44,054 nt of DNA from Staphylococcus intermedius NCTC 11048 (GCF_002902385.1 NZ_PPQH01000042.1:1-44054), one strand, 5' to 3'. Shown: positions 34,515 to 44,054, numbered from the stretch's first letter. Notes: generated by a model not told the origin, from the letters alone. A program made the numbers and translations.

Positions 34515-36518
34515 TTGCAGAAATTTAAAGAACGTAATACATTCGCACTTAGAAAATTATCGATGGGTGTCTCTTCGATTATGATTGCATCGGGGTTATT
34601 TATGCTAGGGAGTCAAGATGGACAAGCGGCTGAAAATGATTCAAATCATGATGCACAAGTCGTAGAGGTCCAGCAACAAGACAGCACGCAGCAACTCAAG
34701 GAAACGAATGAAGCAACTCTTCCAAGTGATGCATACTCTTTGAAAGATAATCCTGAAACGAGCGAGGCAGCAATTGTTAATCCATCATCAACAGAATCTG
34801 CCCCTTCTGATCAACCATTAGCTGCATCTGCTGAAGTTGATCATGAGAAAACACCTGATAAGGATACACAAATATTAGAAACGCGTGAAAATCAGAATCG
34901 TGAAGCAGCGCCATCAGAAAAAGGAGACGTACATACAACATCGGTACAACAACCAAAATTAGACCCAGAATTCTCGGTAGTTGACCGTCAAGATAAAGAT
35001 GACAAGGCAGAGGAACAAGCCGAACCAGCAGCAAAACCAAAATTAGACCCAGAATTCTCGGTAGTTGACCGTCAAGATAAAGATGACAAGGCAGAGGAAC
35101 AAGCCGAAACAGCAGCAAAACCAGAATTAGATCCAGAGTTCTCAGTCGTTGATCGTCAAGATACCGACAAAAATACACAAAAAGAAACGGAACAGAAGCC
35201 AAAAGCGACAGAAGCACCAAAGCAAGATGTCCAATCCACTTCAACAGATCAAAACAAAAAAGTCGAGGCGCCACGTTCAAAAGCAACAGCCCAACCTACA
35301 CGCACAACATCAAACGGCCAAACACAACCGACAACCGCACCATCTCTTTCAGAAAAAGCACAAAAACTTGGGAAAGATAAGTTTATCAATCAAGATCCGA
35401 TTGTTTTTGTACATGGTTTTTCTGGGCTTGTTGGTGACAATGCGCCAAAAGGTTCAAATTATTGGGGTGGTTCAAAATATAAAATGATTGAAGAGCTTCG
35501 CAAAGCAGGTTACAACGTATTTGAAGCAAGTGTCAGTGCATTTGGTAGTAACTGGGATCGTGCTTCTGAACTATATGCTTACATAAAAGGTGGTATTGTC
35601 GATTACGGTGCGGCCCACGCTGAAAAGTACGGTCATGAGCGTTATGGGAGAACATATGAAGGGATTTTACCGAATTGGCAACCTGGTCAACGCATTCATT
35701 TAGTCGGTCATAGTATGGGAGGCCAAACGATTCGTCTCTTAGAACAATTATTACGTCACGGTGATGCTGACGAAATCGCTTATCAAAGAGAACATGGTGG
35801 TACGATGAGTGAACTTTTCCAAGGTAATCACGACAATATGGTGACATCCATCACAACGATTGCGACGCCACACGATGGCACAGTGGCTTCAGATGATTTA
35901 GGTAATACAGAAGTGATTAAACGCATATTATATGAGTACAATGTCTTTGCTGGACGTAAAGGTCAAAAAATTGATTATGGTTTAAAACAGTGGGGATTAG
36001 AACAACGTGAAGGGGAGACTTATGCAGAATACGCGAAACGTGTAAGTAACAGTCCATTGTTCACATCTAAAGATACTGCACTTTATGATTTGACGCGTGA
36101 AGGTGCGAAAAAATTAAATGCGCGCGTAGATTTGAATCCTGACGTTTATTATAAATCTTATACAGGTTCTGCGACGTATGAAACGATCTTTGGTACACAC
36201 ATTGCAGATCCATATATGAATATTGCCCACGTCTTAACAGGAGATTTAATTGGGATGACAGATGATTCGGCATGGAGAGAAAATGACGGTCTCGTGTCAG
36301 TCATTTCGTCACAACACCCAGAAGATGAAGCGTTTGAAAATGTCGATTTTGATACACCAGCTGTGAAAGGCATCTGGCAAGTCACACCTACATTAAAGGG
36401 ATGGGACCATACAGACTTTACAGGCCAAGATGTATTAGATTGGCGTCGTAGTGGTGCAGAGTTACAAAAATTTTATCATGACTTAGTAGAAGATTTAGTA
36501 CGCAAAGAAACAGTATAG
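34515..36518 (+). CDS. lip: YSIRK-targeted triacylglycerol lipase precursor
   Basis: A 667-residue secreted lipase. The start is TTG (34515), with AAGGAGG seven bases upstream; no ATG would keep the signal peptide. FALRKLSMGVSSIMIASGLF (residues 10-29) is the YSIRK-type signal, and QAA-END is the likely cleavage. A hydrophilic propeptide (about residues 38-285) contains three copies of a 28-residue repeat. The mature enzyme begins near SLSEKAQKLG. The nucleophile is Ser400 in LVGHSMGGQT; Asp591 in WRENDGLVSV and His632 in GWDHTDF complete the triad. Their 41-residue spacing equals that of S. hyicus lipase (Asp559-His600). Zn/Ca-site residues also look kept. A terminator follows. Confidence 0.94.
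   Translation: MQKFKERNTFALRKLSMGVSSIMIASGLFMLGSQDGQAAENDSNHDAQVVEVQQQDSTQQLKETNEATLPSDAYSLKDNPETSEAAIVNPSSTESAPSDQPLAASAEVDHEKTPDKDTQILETRENQNREAAPSEKGDVHTTSVQQPKLDPEFSVVDRQDKDDKAEEQAEPAAKPKLDPEFSVVDRQDKDDKAEEQAETAAKPELDPEFSVVDRQDTDKNTQKETEQKPKATEAPKQDVQSTSTDQNKKVEAPRSKATAQPTRTTSNGQTQPTTAPSLSEKAQKLGKDKFINQDPIVFVHGFSGLVGDNAPKGSNYWGGSKYKMIEELRKAGYNVFEASVSAFGSNWDRASELYAYIKGGIVDYGAAHAEKYGHERYGRTYEGILPNWQPGQRIHLVGHSMGGQTIRLLEQLLRHGDADEIAYQREHGGTMSELFQGNHDNMVTSITTIATPHDGTVASDDLGNTEVIKRILYEYNVFAGRKGQKIDYGLKQWGLEQREGETYAEYAKRVSNSPLFTSKDTALYDLTREGAKKLNARVDLNPDVYYKSYTGSATYETIFGTHIADPYMNIAHVLTGDLIGMTDDSAWRENDGLVSVISSQHPEDEAFENVDFDTPAVKGIWQVTPTLKGWDHTDFTGQDVLDWRRSGAELQKFYHDLVEDLVRKETV
34953..35165 (+). 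repeat. 84-base tandem repeats in the lipase propeptide
   Basis: Units begin at 34953, 35037 and 35121, each encoding P-K/E-LDPEFSVVDRQD. The first two are nearly identical over 84 bases, and the third is partial and more diverged. They lie wholly in the propeptide. Confidence 0.93.
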
Positions 36519-36525
36519 GACAAAG

Positions 36526-36564
36526 AAAAACCCGGCATCTCTCGATAGAGATGTCGGGCTTTTT
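36526..36564. terminator. Bidirectional terminator between lipase and mqo units
   Basis: CCCGGCATCTCT (36531-36542) pairs with AGAGATGTCGGG (36547-36558), with one wobble. It is flanked by AAAAA and CTTTTT, so both converging units can end here. Confidence 0.88.
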
Positions 36565-36571
36565 GCATGCT

Positions 36572-36673
36572 TTAATATTCGATATTTGGTGCTTTATTGA
36601 CGTGTTCTTGATAACGTTTTAAAGCAACAAAAGCTGCAGTGAGTACAGTTGCAACGACTAATAATTTTTTCAT
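36572..36673 (-). CDS. Small single-helix membrane peptide downstream of mqo
   Basis: A 33-residue peptide reading MKKLLVVATVLTAAFVALKR and then YQEHVNKAPNIEY. It has one hydrophobic helix (about residues 4-17) and a polar tail. AAAGGAG lies eight bases before the ATG and overlaps the mqo stop codon (GAGTAAAGGAG), so it is cotranscribed and probably translationally coupled with mqo. It ends just before the shared terminator. It could be a small partner of the quinone-linked dehydrogenase at the membrane. No database family is known to me. Confidence 0.75.
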   Translation of the reverse strand: MKKLLVVATVLTAAFVALKRYQEHVNKAPNIEY

Positions 36674-36686
36674 ACTAGCAACTCCT

Positions 36687-38180
36687 TTACTCGTAGTAGT
36701 TTAATTCTAAGTCTTTAGAAGTTTGTTGACGTGTTTTTCTCATTAAGTCAGCATCTTCAATTAATGATTTACCGTATGAAGGAATCATTTTTTGTAATTT
36801 TGGTGTCCATTCAGACTCGTATTCAGCAAAGTTGCGTTCTAATACTTCAAGCGCAACAGATACTGATGTAGAAGCCCCTGGTGATTCACCAAGTAACGCG
36901 ATAACAGTATGGTCTTGTGAGTTAACCACTTCTGTACCGAATTGAATGAAACCTTTACCGTATTCTTTAGTGTCTTTGATGACTTGAACACGTTTACCAG
37001 CAGTGTATAATTCCCAATCTTGATCTTTAGCTTCAGGGTAGAATGTACGTAAGTGGTTCATGCAACCCTCTTTAGTCATTAAGATTTGGTCGATTGAGTA
37101 TTTAATTAATGGTAAGTTTTTCACTGCTGCCGCAAGTAAAGTTGTAATGTTGTATGGTTTAACAGACTTGAATAAATCTAAGTTTGAACCATTTTTCAAG
37201 AATTTAGGGCCAATGCTTGCGAAAGGTCCGAATAATAATGCTTTACGGCCATTGATGTAACGTGTATCCAAGTGAGGTACAGTCATTGGAGGTGTACCTG
37301 GTGGCTCTTTACCGTATACTTTCACACCGTGTTCTTCGATAACATCTGGGTTTGTACACATTAAGAATTGTCCTGTAATAGGGAAACCACCTAAATGTTT
37401 ACTTTCAGGGATACCTGTTTTTTGTAACAATGGAATCGCACCGCCACCAGCACCGATGAAGATGTAGTCAGCAAGTTGAACTTGTGATTCACCTGTATTA
37501 CGGTTCACCACTGTCACTTCCCATTTACCGTCATTACGACGATTGAAGTCTCTTACTTCATGGTTGTAGTGTACGTCTGCGTTCTTATGCGCTTCGATAC
37601 TTTTCGCCATCTTACGTGTTAATTCACCAAAGTTAACGTCAGTACCTTCATCAATTTTACTTGCAGCCATGATGTCGCTTGCACTACGGCCTTGCATCAT
37701 CAATGGCATCCACTTTCTCATCACTTCAATATCTTCTGTGTATTCGATATTGTCGAACATTGGGAAGTCTTTCATTTTGTTATAACGGTCTTTTAAGAAT
37801 TGAACGTTATTTTTCCCACGTACGAAACTGATGTGTGGAAGAGGATTGATGAAATCTCTTGGTGTATCAATGTTTTTACTTTTAACAAGATAGCTCCAAA
37901 ATTGTTTTGAGATTTCGAATTCTTCGTTAATCTCTTTTGCTTTTTCGATGTCGATTGAACCATCTGGTTGTTTCACAGTATAGTTCAATTCGCAAAGTGC
38001 AGCGTGACCCGTACCGGCATTGTGACGTTCGTTTGAACTCTCAACACCTGGACTATCTAAACGCTCATATAATTTAAGATTCCATTCTGGTTCTAAATCT
38101 TTAATCATTGAAGCGAAAGTCGTACTAAGCACACCGGCACCAATAATGACAATGTCTTTTGGTTCTGATTGTGTTGGCAT
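36687..38180 (-). CDS. mqo: Malate:quinone / lactate:quinone oxidoreductase (Mqo2/Lqo-like)
   Basis: A 497-residue peripheral membrane flavoprotein passing electrons from malate (or L-lactate in the S. aureus Lqo branch) to menaquinone. The FAD loop is IVIIGAGVLSTTFASMI (about residues 10-26). NAGTGHAALCELNY (about 54-67), IFIGAGGGAIPLLQ (about 240-253) and LLGESPGASTSVSVALEVL (about 432-450) are Mqo signatures. Its C-terminus KDLELNYYE closely matches the S. aureus Mqo2/Lqo end, so lactate as substrate is as likely as malate. The ATG follows AAAGGTG. A 33-residue peptide gene follows in the same unit. Confidence 0.94.
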   Translation of the reverse strand: MPTQSEPKDIVIIGAGVLSTTFASMIKDLEPEWNLKLYERLDSPGVESSNERHNAGTGHAALCELNYTVKQPDGSIDIEKAKEINEEFEISKQFWSYLVKSKNIDTPRDFINPLPHISFVRGKNNVQFLKDRYNKMKDFPMFDNIEYTEDIEVMRKWMPLMMQGRSASDIMAASKIDEGTDVNFGELTRKMAKSIEAHKNADVHYNHEVRDFNRRNDGKWEVTVVNRNTGESQVQLADYIFIGAGGGAIPLLQKTGIPESKHLGGFPITGQFLMCTNPDVIEEHGVKVYGKEPPGTPPMTVPHLDTRYINGRKALLFGPFASIGPKFLKNGSNLDLFKSVKPYNITTLLAAAVKNLPLIKYSIDQILMTKEGCMNHLRTFYPEAKDQDWELYTAGKRVQVIKDTKEYGKGFIQFGTEVVNSQDHTVIALLGESPGASTSVSVALEVLERNFAEYESEWTPKLQKMIPSYGKSLIEDADLMRKTRQQTSKDLELNYYE

Positions 38181-38254
38181 ACATAATCACCTTTCGTTTT
38201 TTGTATATTGCGGAATATGATAGGAATCGAGTCCTTTCAATCACTTCATACGTC

Positions 38255-38260
38255 ATTATA
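38255..38260 (-). promoter_or_regulatory. -10 box of the mqo promoter
   Basis: TATAAT on the minus strand (38260-38255), preceded by TGTAT and about 75 bases before the mqo ATG. The -35 is unclear (TTGTTA at 15-base spacing). Confidence 0.45.
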
Positions 38261-38280
38261 ATACATTTTCGACGTTAACA

Positions 38281-38937
38281 AAAATGAATCAGTCTGATGA
38301 GAAAAGAATGTTATCTCATTGTAATGATTGACATACAAACGATTATCATAATTACGCGTTACTACACTAATAATAACCCGTATTAAAGGAGTGAATCAAT
38401 GGTTTTTATAAATAATTGAAGAGTTTTTCAAATTTATAAAAAGAAAATTAGTAAGCAATAAATAAATAGGAAGTAAAGCATGGCAATTTGAACTCAAAAT
38501 ATACCTTCATGACTGCGAACGTATCTGTTTAAAATCGCATGATATTCCCCTTTAACTGTTACCTCGAATTGAACAACTTGAATATTTTTTATTTTAGTTG
38601 CAAAAACTTCAAGACTGAAAATTTTATTAAATCACTTATCAATTAGATACATGTAAGTTGTAATCAATGTTTTCAATAGCACGTATCCAACAATAGAACC
38701 TTAATTTAAGGCGATTTCCCCTATACAGATTCCTTATTTTTTATTTATACAAAAAACCAACTAGCCAAATAAATCATAAATTTAATCAAAGAAAAATCAA
38801 ATGAAGAAATACGTTATATATGAAACAAAGTAATGAGTGAAATTAAGTTGCTTAATATGTAAATTCGTATTATTATCTAATAATGCAGTGGTGACATGTT
38901 TGGAATTAAAGGAAATTTATGATATGGGAGTTTTGCA
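38281..38937. other. Long AT-rich intergenic region with aborted ORF and coding-like remnants
   Basis: TTGACA (38328-38333) and the palindrome ATTATCATAAT (38343-38353) are followed by AAAGGAG and an ATG (38399), whose frame stops after MVFINN. This is a complete expression start with no gene behind it. On the minus strand 38497-38631 is open for 45 codons and reads protein-like (EVTVKGEYHAILNRYVRSHE), with a stop on each side. Both look like decayed genes, but neither is identified. The right end carries the leader of the serine-rich adhesin. Confidence 0.4.
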
Positions 38938-41900
38938 ATGACAAGAAAATTTAGGGAATTAAAAAAGAGTTTAAGTGAAGAAAAAGCAAGAGTGAAACTT
39001 TACAAGTCTGGTAAAAACTGGGTTAAAGCTGGTATTAAAGAGTTTCAATTATTAAAAGCTTTAGGTTTACCCTTTTTAAGCCGTGACATTGTAAAAGATG
39101 AAAACGGAGAAGTCACTACACAATTTGGTGACAAGTTGAAAAAGAATGCATTAAGAACAACAGCAATTGCTGGGGGTATGTTTACCGTCAACATGTTACA
39201 TGACCAACACGCATTTGCCGCATCAGACGCACCGATCACTTCTGAATTGGCAACTAAGAGTCAAACAATCGGGGATCAAACGTCTGTAGCGATTGAAAAG
39301 TCAACGTCAACAGAAAGTCAAAGTACAAGTGTTGTAGAAAGTGAAACAGAACAAGAGTCAGAAAGTGCAATATCTGATGAAGATCAAGCAAGTACTTCAA
39401 CTTCAGAATCTGAATCAGAATCTAAATCATTAAGCACGTCAACTTCAGAATCAACTTCAGAGTCAACATCACTTTCAACTTCGGTTTCAGCATCTGACGA
39501 ATCAGAAAGTGAAGCGAAAGCCTCAACATCTGCTGAGCACCAAGAAAGTACATCAACACAAACTGAATCAAGCGCATCAACAGAAAAACAAACAAGTCAT
39601 GCAATTGAACCATCAAGTACTTCTGCTAACGTGAATCAATCACTAAGTACGTCATCTTTAGTTAGTTTAGATACTACAGCTCCAAACAACGTTCATTTAC
39701 CACTGCAAGGATCAACAGTTCAACTTGGTCATACAGCATTTAGAGCTACAGCTGCTGTAGCACCAGTAACGAAAACATATACTGGTACGGGTAAAGACAC
39801 AGTGAACAACGTGCCTATTTATTACAAACTTGATGTTACTGGTGACGGTTCATCTTTAAAATTCAGGTACACAATCTCGTATGATAACCCTGCAACGGCA
39901 AGCATTGAGAAACCGAAGCTTAAGAAAGATAAAGCAGTTGTTCAAAATACACTCAACGATACATTAAATATGCTTAAGCTTGGTAGCGCATACGGTACAC
40001 CGTCGAATGTTACACAAGGGATTACTGCTGCTGGCTACGGTGGTTTCGAAGGCAATACAACTCGAACGAATATGCAAGGGAATAAACTAGCGGGTTATCA
40101 CTGGACGGCAGGAAATTTAGGTTATAATGCCGGGGTACAAGGTAAAGGATATACTGCAGAGTTTTCAGCACCAGTTACAAACTTAAATGGTGAACGTACT
40201 TGGGAGTTCCATCCAGTCGGTGCCGAGTTCGTAGTACGTGGAACTAAAGGTTTTAACTACTTCTCAGCTTATACACATTCAGGAAAAGATCCGTATGTAG
40301 AAGCTATTAAGAAGTATAACGAATCTGTAAAAGCATCGAGAAGTATTTCAACATCTATATCGATTGAAGAAAGTAACTCAATCAAAGTATCACAGAGCCT
40401 TTCAGAAAAGAAATCGACAGCAGTTGCTAAATCTGTGAAGAAGAGTAAATCTATTTCAAAGAGTTTATCAACAGTAGAATCTAAGAGAAACAAAGGTAAG
40501 AAATCGCTATCAACCATTAAGTCAAAAAATGATGCTGCACATAAAAAGCATAGTGAGCAAGTTTCGAGACAACAAAGTGCCATTTCAACGAATAAATCGG
40601 TGTCTGTGGCCAAAAGCCTAGCAGACAAGAAACGACAAAGTGCGATTTCAACGAATCAATCATTAGCTGAATCTGAAAAATTAGCAGCAGCAAGACGTAG
40701 CAGTGCGCTTTCAACGAATGAATCATTAAGAGAGTCAAAAAGTATTGCAGATTCGATATATAATTCGAAAAAGTCTCTTAACGAATCAATCAATAAAAGA
40801 CATAGTCTTCAAGTTTCACGTATTAATTCTATCAAATCTGCAAATTCAATAGCGATCTCTAAAAAGAAATCAGCGTCAATCGCAAAATCAAAAAGCTTAT
40901 CTAAAAAGAAATCAAAAGCAATAAGCAAATCAGAGTCGCAATCAATTTCGAAGAGTACGTCAGCATCAACGAGTACGTCAATTTCATTATCTAAATCACT
41001 CAGTACATCAACAAGTACTTCGATAAGTGCATCGACAAGCACATCAGAAAGTACATCGACAAGTACTTCAGTGTCAGATTCTGAATCGATTAGCAGATTG
41101 AAACAAAAAAGCGCAAGTGATTCAACTAAAAAATCACAATCAGCGTCAACTTCGTTATCAGAAGCAGAAGCAAGTGCATCATTATCAACTGCGAAATCTC
41201 AAAGTTTAGCAAAAGCGGATAAAGATGCAAAAGCGAAGAAATCGACAGCAGATAGTATTAAGAAGTTGAAAGATGCAAGTACAAGAGCTTCAAAAGAGGC
41301 AAGTACGTCAACACTTAAGTCTGAACAAAAAAGTACAGCTGTATCAAATTCAAATTCACGTTCAACATCGATTAAAGTATCTCAAGGTGTTGAAGGTTCG
41401 ATTTCAAATTCTAAATCAGTTTCTAGAAATGCATCTGTAGGTTCAAGATCAGTATCGATTAAAAAGTCTAAAGCTGCATCTTTAGGATCTGAGTCATTAT
41501 CGAAGAGTCTTTCTAAACGCTTATCGGCTGAGGCAAAGAAATCACTTTCTAAGAGTACTTCAACGTCCATTAAGAAATCGAAAAGTACATCAACGAGTGT
41601 TTCTTTAAGCACTTCAACAAGTATTTCAGAGTCGACTTCAGCATCAGTAAGCACATCAGAAAGTACATCGACAAGCACATCAGAAAGTACATCGACAAGT
41701 ACTTCAGTGTCAGATTCTGAATCGATTAGCCGATTGAAACAAAAGAGTGAAAGTATTTCAACGGAAAAATCACAATCAACATCAACTTCTCAATCAGAGG
41801 CAGAAGCAAGTGCAAGTGCTTCAACTTCAGTAGCCGAATCTCAAAGTTTGGCAAAAGTTGAAAAATCGACAGCAGATAGTATTAGAAAGTCGAAAGCAGA

Positions 41901-44054
41901 AAGTACTAAGAAGTCAAAAGCGGCAAGTACAAAAGCTTCGAAAGCAGCAAGTACTAAAAAATCAAAAGCAGCAAGTACTAAAAAGTCTAAGGCAGCAAGT
42001 ACAAAGAAATCACAATCAATCAGTACTGAAAAGTCAATGAGCTTATCTACTGCAAAATCGATTTCAGATTCAGAAGCAGCATCAGTAGCGAAATCGACAA
42101 GTATTTCTACATCAGAGAGCATGTCGATAAGTGAATCAGAAAGCATTTCAAATGCTAAAGCAGCGAGTGATTCAACGAGCACGTCGAAATCAACTTCAGA
42201 TTCAGAAGTAGCATCAGCAGCGAAATCGACAAGTATCTCAACATCAGAGAGTACGTCAACAAGCGAATCAGAAAGCGTTTCAATTGCTAAAGCAGCGAGC
42301 GAATCAACAAGTACATCGAAATCAACTTCAGATTCAGAAGCGGCATCAGCAGCGAAATCAATGCGTGAATCAACAAGTACGTCGAAATCAACTTCAGATT
42401 CAAAAGTAGCATCGGCAGCGAAATCAACGCGTGAATCAACAAGCACGTCGAAATCAACTTCAGATTCAAAAGTAGCGTCAGAAGCGAAATCAACGCATAA
42501 ATCAACAAGTACGTCGAAATCAACTTCAGATTCAAAAGCGGCATCTGAAGCGAAATCAATGAGTATCTCAACATCAGAGAGCACGTCGACAAGCGAATCA
42601 GAAAGCATTTCAGCTGCTAAAGTGGCAAGCGAATCAACAAGTACATCGAAATCAACTTCAGATTCACAAGCAGCATCAGCAGCGAAATCAACAAGTACAT
42701 CAACATCAGAGAGTACGTCAACAAGTGAATCAGAAAGCATCTCAACTGCTAAAGCGGCAAGCGAATCAACAAGTACGTCGAAATCAACTTCAGATTCACA
42801 AGCAGCTTCAGAAGCAAAATCAACACGTGAATCAACAGCGAAGAGTACGTCAACAAGCGAATCAGAAAGTACTTCAACTTCAACATCAGTAAGTGGATCA
42901 TTATCAACATCTGATAGCGAATCAACTTCAATGGCGGAAAGTACTAAAAAGTCAGCATCGACAAGTACTAAAAAATCGAAGGCTGCAAGTACTAAAAAGT
43001 CAAAAACAGCAAGTCACAGAAAATCTACAAGCTTGTCTAAGAGTGCTTCAGCGATTGAATCACAATCATTGAGCAAGTCTATTTCGGATTCTCAATCTGA
43101 TAGTACATCAGCTTCATTAAGTGCAGATCAATCAACTAAAGAATCTGCGAGCACATCAGTATCGACAAGTACATCAACATCACTGAGTGAATCAACATCA
43201 ATCGAAAAATCTGCAAGTGCATCACAATCAGCGCAAGGTTCATTAGACGATTCACAATCAGCGTCAGTTAGCGAAGTTAATTCGACTCGAGCTTCATTGA
43301 GCACATCAGCATCAACAAGTGTGTCGAATTCAGAAAGCGCATCAACGTCAGCTGCAGCAAGTGAATCAGATTCAAGAAGTACTTCAACTTCACAATCAGA
43401 CTCAGACGTGAAATCGACTTCGGTTTCAAACTCAGAATCTGTTGCAAAATCAGAATCTGCATCTGAATCAGCAAGTGAATCAACATCAAATACGCATTCA
43501 GCAAGCTTAGATAGTGAAGAAGCTTCAGAAAGCACATCGACGTCACTTGCAGAATCAACTTCAATTAGTGAAGCAAATTCAGCAAGTGCTTCAACATCAG
43601 CTGTTAAGTCAGAATCAATGGCTTCAACAAGCACATCAACATCAGCGAGTGCATCTGCATCAACGGCTCAATCAGAAAGTGTAGCGAGCGATTCAGCAAG
43701 CACATCAACATCAGTTGAAAAGTCACAATCAGTATCTGAGTCAGAATCAGAAGCAAAAGCAAGTGCTTCAACATCAACATCAGCGAGCACGTCAGAAAGT
43801 GTAGCGAGCGATTCAGCAAGCACATCAACATCAGTTGAAAAGTCGCAATCAGTCTCTGCATCAGAATCAGAAGCAAAAGCAAGTGCATCAACATCAGCGA
43901 GTGCATCAGCGTCAACAGCGCAATCAGAAGGTGTAGAACGTGATTCAGCGAGCACATCAACATCAGTTGAAAAGTCACAATCAGTATCTGAGTCAGAATC
44001 AGAAGCAAAAGCAAGTGCTTCAACATCAACGGCGCAATCAGAAAGTGTAGCGAG
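38938..44054 (+). CDS. sraP: Serine-rich repeat glycoprotein adhesin (SraP/SasA family), 3' end beyond window
   Basis: 1,705 codons without a stop, running off the window. The ATG follows a GGGAG site. KLYKSGKNW (residues 20-28) is the KxYKxGKxW signal motif; the signal sequence is about 90 residues with a hydrophobic stretch at 71-87, ending near AFAAS. This targets export by the accessory SecA2/SecY2 system and glycosylation, whose genes usually lie downstream. A short Ser-rich region (about 97-265) precedes a compact non-repeat domain (about 275-449), the likely binding region. It is not recognisably the legume-lectin module of S. aureus SraP. The long second Ser-rich region starts near 455 and is unusually rich in Lys and Ala. 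The LPXTG anchor is outside the window. Confidence 0.92.
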   Translation, partial: MTRKFRELKKSLSEEKARVKLYKSGKNWVKAGIKEFQLLKALGLPFLSRDIVKDENGEVTTQFGDKLKKNALRTTAIAGGMFTVNMLHDQHAFAASDAPITSELATKSQTIGDQTSVAIEKSTSTESQSTSVVESETEQESESAISDEDQASTSTSESESESKSLSTSTSESTSESTSLSTSVSASDESESEAKASTSAEHQESTSTQTESSASTEKQTSHAIEPSSTSANVNQSLSTSSLVSLDTTAPNNVHLPLQGSTVQLGHTAFRATAAVAPVTKTYTGTGKDTVNNVPIYYKLDVTGDGSSLKFRYTISYDNPATASIEKPKLKKDKAVVQNTLNDTLNMLKLGSAYGTPSNVTQGITAAGYGGFEGNTTRTNMQGNKLAGYHWTAGNLGYNAGVQGKGYTAEFSAPVTNLNGERTWEFHPVGAEFVVRGTKGFNYFSAYTHSGKDPYVEAIKKYNESVKASRSISTSISIEESNSIKVSQSLSEKKSTAVAKSVKKSKSISKSLSTVESKRNKGKKSLSTIKSKNDAAHKKHSEQVSRQQSAISTNKSVSVAKSLADKKRQSAISTNQSLAESEKLAAARRSSALSTNESLRESKSIADSIYNSKKSLNESINKRHSLQVSRINSIKSANSIAISKKKSASIAKSKSLSKKKSKAISKSESQSISKSTSASTSTSISLSKSLSTSTSTSISASTSTSESTSTSTSVSDSESISRLKQKSASDSTKKSQSASTSLSEAEASASLSTAKSQSLAKADKDAKAKKSTADSIKKLKDASTRASKEASTSTLKSEQKSTAVSNSNSRSTSIKVSQGVEGSISNSKSVSRNASVGSRSVSIKKSKAASLGSESLSKSLSKRLSAEAKKSLSKSTSTSIKKSKSTSTSVSLSTSTSISESTSASVSTSESTSTSTSESTSTSTSVSDSESISRLKQKSESISTEKSQSTSTSQSEAEASASASTSVAESQSLAKVEKSTADSIRKSKAESTKKSKAASTKASKAASTKKSKAASTKKSKAASTKKSQSISTEKSMSLSTAKSISDSEAASVAKSTSISTSESMSISESESISNAKAASDSTSTSKSTSDSEVASAAKSTSISTSESTSTSESESVSIAKAASESTSTSKSTSDSEAASAAKSMRESTSTSKSTSDSKVASAAKSTRESTSTSKSTSDSKVASEAKSTHKSTSTSKSTSDSKAASEAKSMSISTSESTSTSESESISAAKVASESTSTSKSTSDSQAASAAKSTSTSTSESTSTSESESISTAKAASESTSTSKSTSDSQAASEAKSTRESTAKSTSTSESESTSTSTSVSGSLSTSDSESTSMAESTKKSASTSTKKSKAASTKKSKTASHRKSTSLSKSASAIESQSLSKSISDSQSDSTSASLSADQSTKESASTSVSTSTSTSLSESTSIEKSASASQSAQGSLDDSQSASVSEVNSTRASLSTSASTSVSNSESASTSAAASESDSRSTSTSQSDSDVKSTSVSNSESVAKSESASESASESTSNTHSASLDSEEASESTSTSLAESTSISEANSASASTSAVKSESMASTSTSTSASASASTAQSESVASDSASTSTSVEKSQSVSESESEAKASASTSTSASTSESVASDSASTSTSVEKSQSVSASESEAKASASTSASASASTAQSEGVERDSASTSTSVEKSQSVSESESEAKASASTSTAQSESVA
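41041..41760 (+). repeat. Long-period duplication inside the serine-rich region
   Basis: A segment coding [17 protein letters not shown] occurs at about 41060-41115 and again at about 41693-41749, with near-identical DNA in both (for example GTGTCAGATTCTGAATCGAT). The following [15 protein letters not shown] stretches also match. The period is about 633 bases (211 codons), suggesting duplication of a large block. Confidence 0.8.
42180..42840 (+). repeat. Tandem STSKSTSDS block repeats
   Basis: Repeated units encode [20 protein letters not shown], with the variable x residues EA, KV, KA or QA. Six or more imperfect copies occur, and TCGAAATCAACTTCAGATTC is nearly constant. The minus strand of this block is open by chance. 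Confidence 0.85.
43681..44054 (+). repeat. Recent tandem repeats at the right window edge
   Basis: Units start at 43681, 43801, 43933 and 44047 with GTAGCGAGC or GTAGAACGT. They are 120, 132 and 114 bases long, coding [14 protein letters not shown] and [10 protein letters not shown] stretches. The high identity points to recent slippage or recombination, and the array continues beyond the window. Confidence 0.88.

Noticed and set aside
41841..42740. Long minus-strand open frame of 299 codons (and other minus-strand frames at 39-44 kb)
   Set aside because: It is the antisense of the serine-rich repeats. Repeated codons keep it open by chance, and it has no independent ribosome site or domain.

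Overview
The window is chromosomal DNA from a low-GC Gram-positive bacterium of the genus Staphylococcus. Strong markers are a KxYKxGKxW serine-rich adhesin of the SraP/SasA type, a YSIRK/LPETG adhesin with Sdr-type B domains, a YSIRK-type lipase prepro-protein, an Mqo2/Lqo-like quinone oxidoreductase, KatA, an MrgA/Dps protein, the HypR-MerA pair with Cys33/Cys99, and type I toxins of the PepA1 and SprG kinds. Several genes differ clearly from S. aureus: the decarboxylase, the proline-rich adhesin stalk, the lysine-rich serine repeats and the local intergenic repeat family. An animal-associated species of the intermedius/hyicus type is plausible, but the species cannot be fixed from sequence alone.

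Layout. 1-8.4 kb: small redox, detoxification and efflux genes (DoxX, azoreductase, atypical SDR, Bcr/CflA exporter, TetR plus isochorismatase-like hydrolase, Lrp regulator, a SadA-like PLP decarboxylase, a small secreted protein). 8.4-9.3 kb: a cluster of structured intergenic repeats. 9.3-13.6 kb: stress genes (Hsp20 with a CtsR site, BstA-like DinB protein, katA and a dps/mrgA gene with similar PerR-like boxes). 13.7-14.0 kb: an SprG-like type I toxin locus with a separated leader peptide. 14.1-19.7 kb: sodium:solute symporter and aminotransferase, then an overlapping flavoprotein/FeoB-like pair rich in cysteines. 19.8-23.4 kb: HrtAB-like ABC exporter and hypR-merA. 23.4-24.6 kb: another repeat element and an Fst/PepA1-type toxin with convergent antisense RNA. 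24.6-29.4 kb: amidohydrolase, DHA2 exporter, arylamine N-acetyltransferase, TetR regulator, FMN reductase. 29.7-44 kb: surface and secreted factors (short HTH-WCX regulator, Sdr-like adhesin, methyltransferase-like membrane protein, lipase, mqo with a small coupled membrane peptide) and the first 1,705 codons of the serine-rich adhesin, which runs off the window.

How it works together. Much of the window handles oxidative, electrophile and drug stress: CtsR, PerR, HypR and two related TetR regulators each sit beside fitting targets. The right end is a host-interaction block. The two type I toxin-antitoxin loci and the covarying intergenic hairpin family are the least ordinary features. Promoters, operators and terminators are read by eye and have not been tested computationally.
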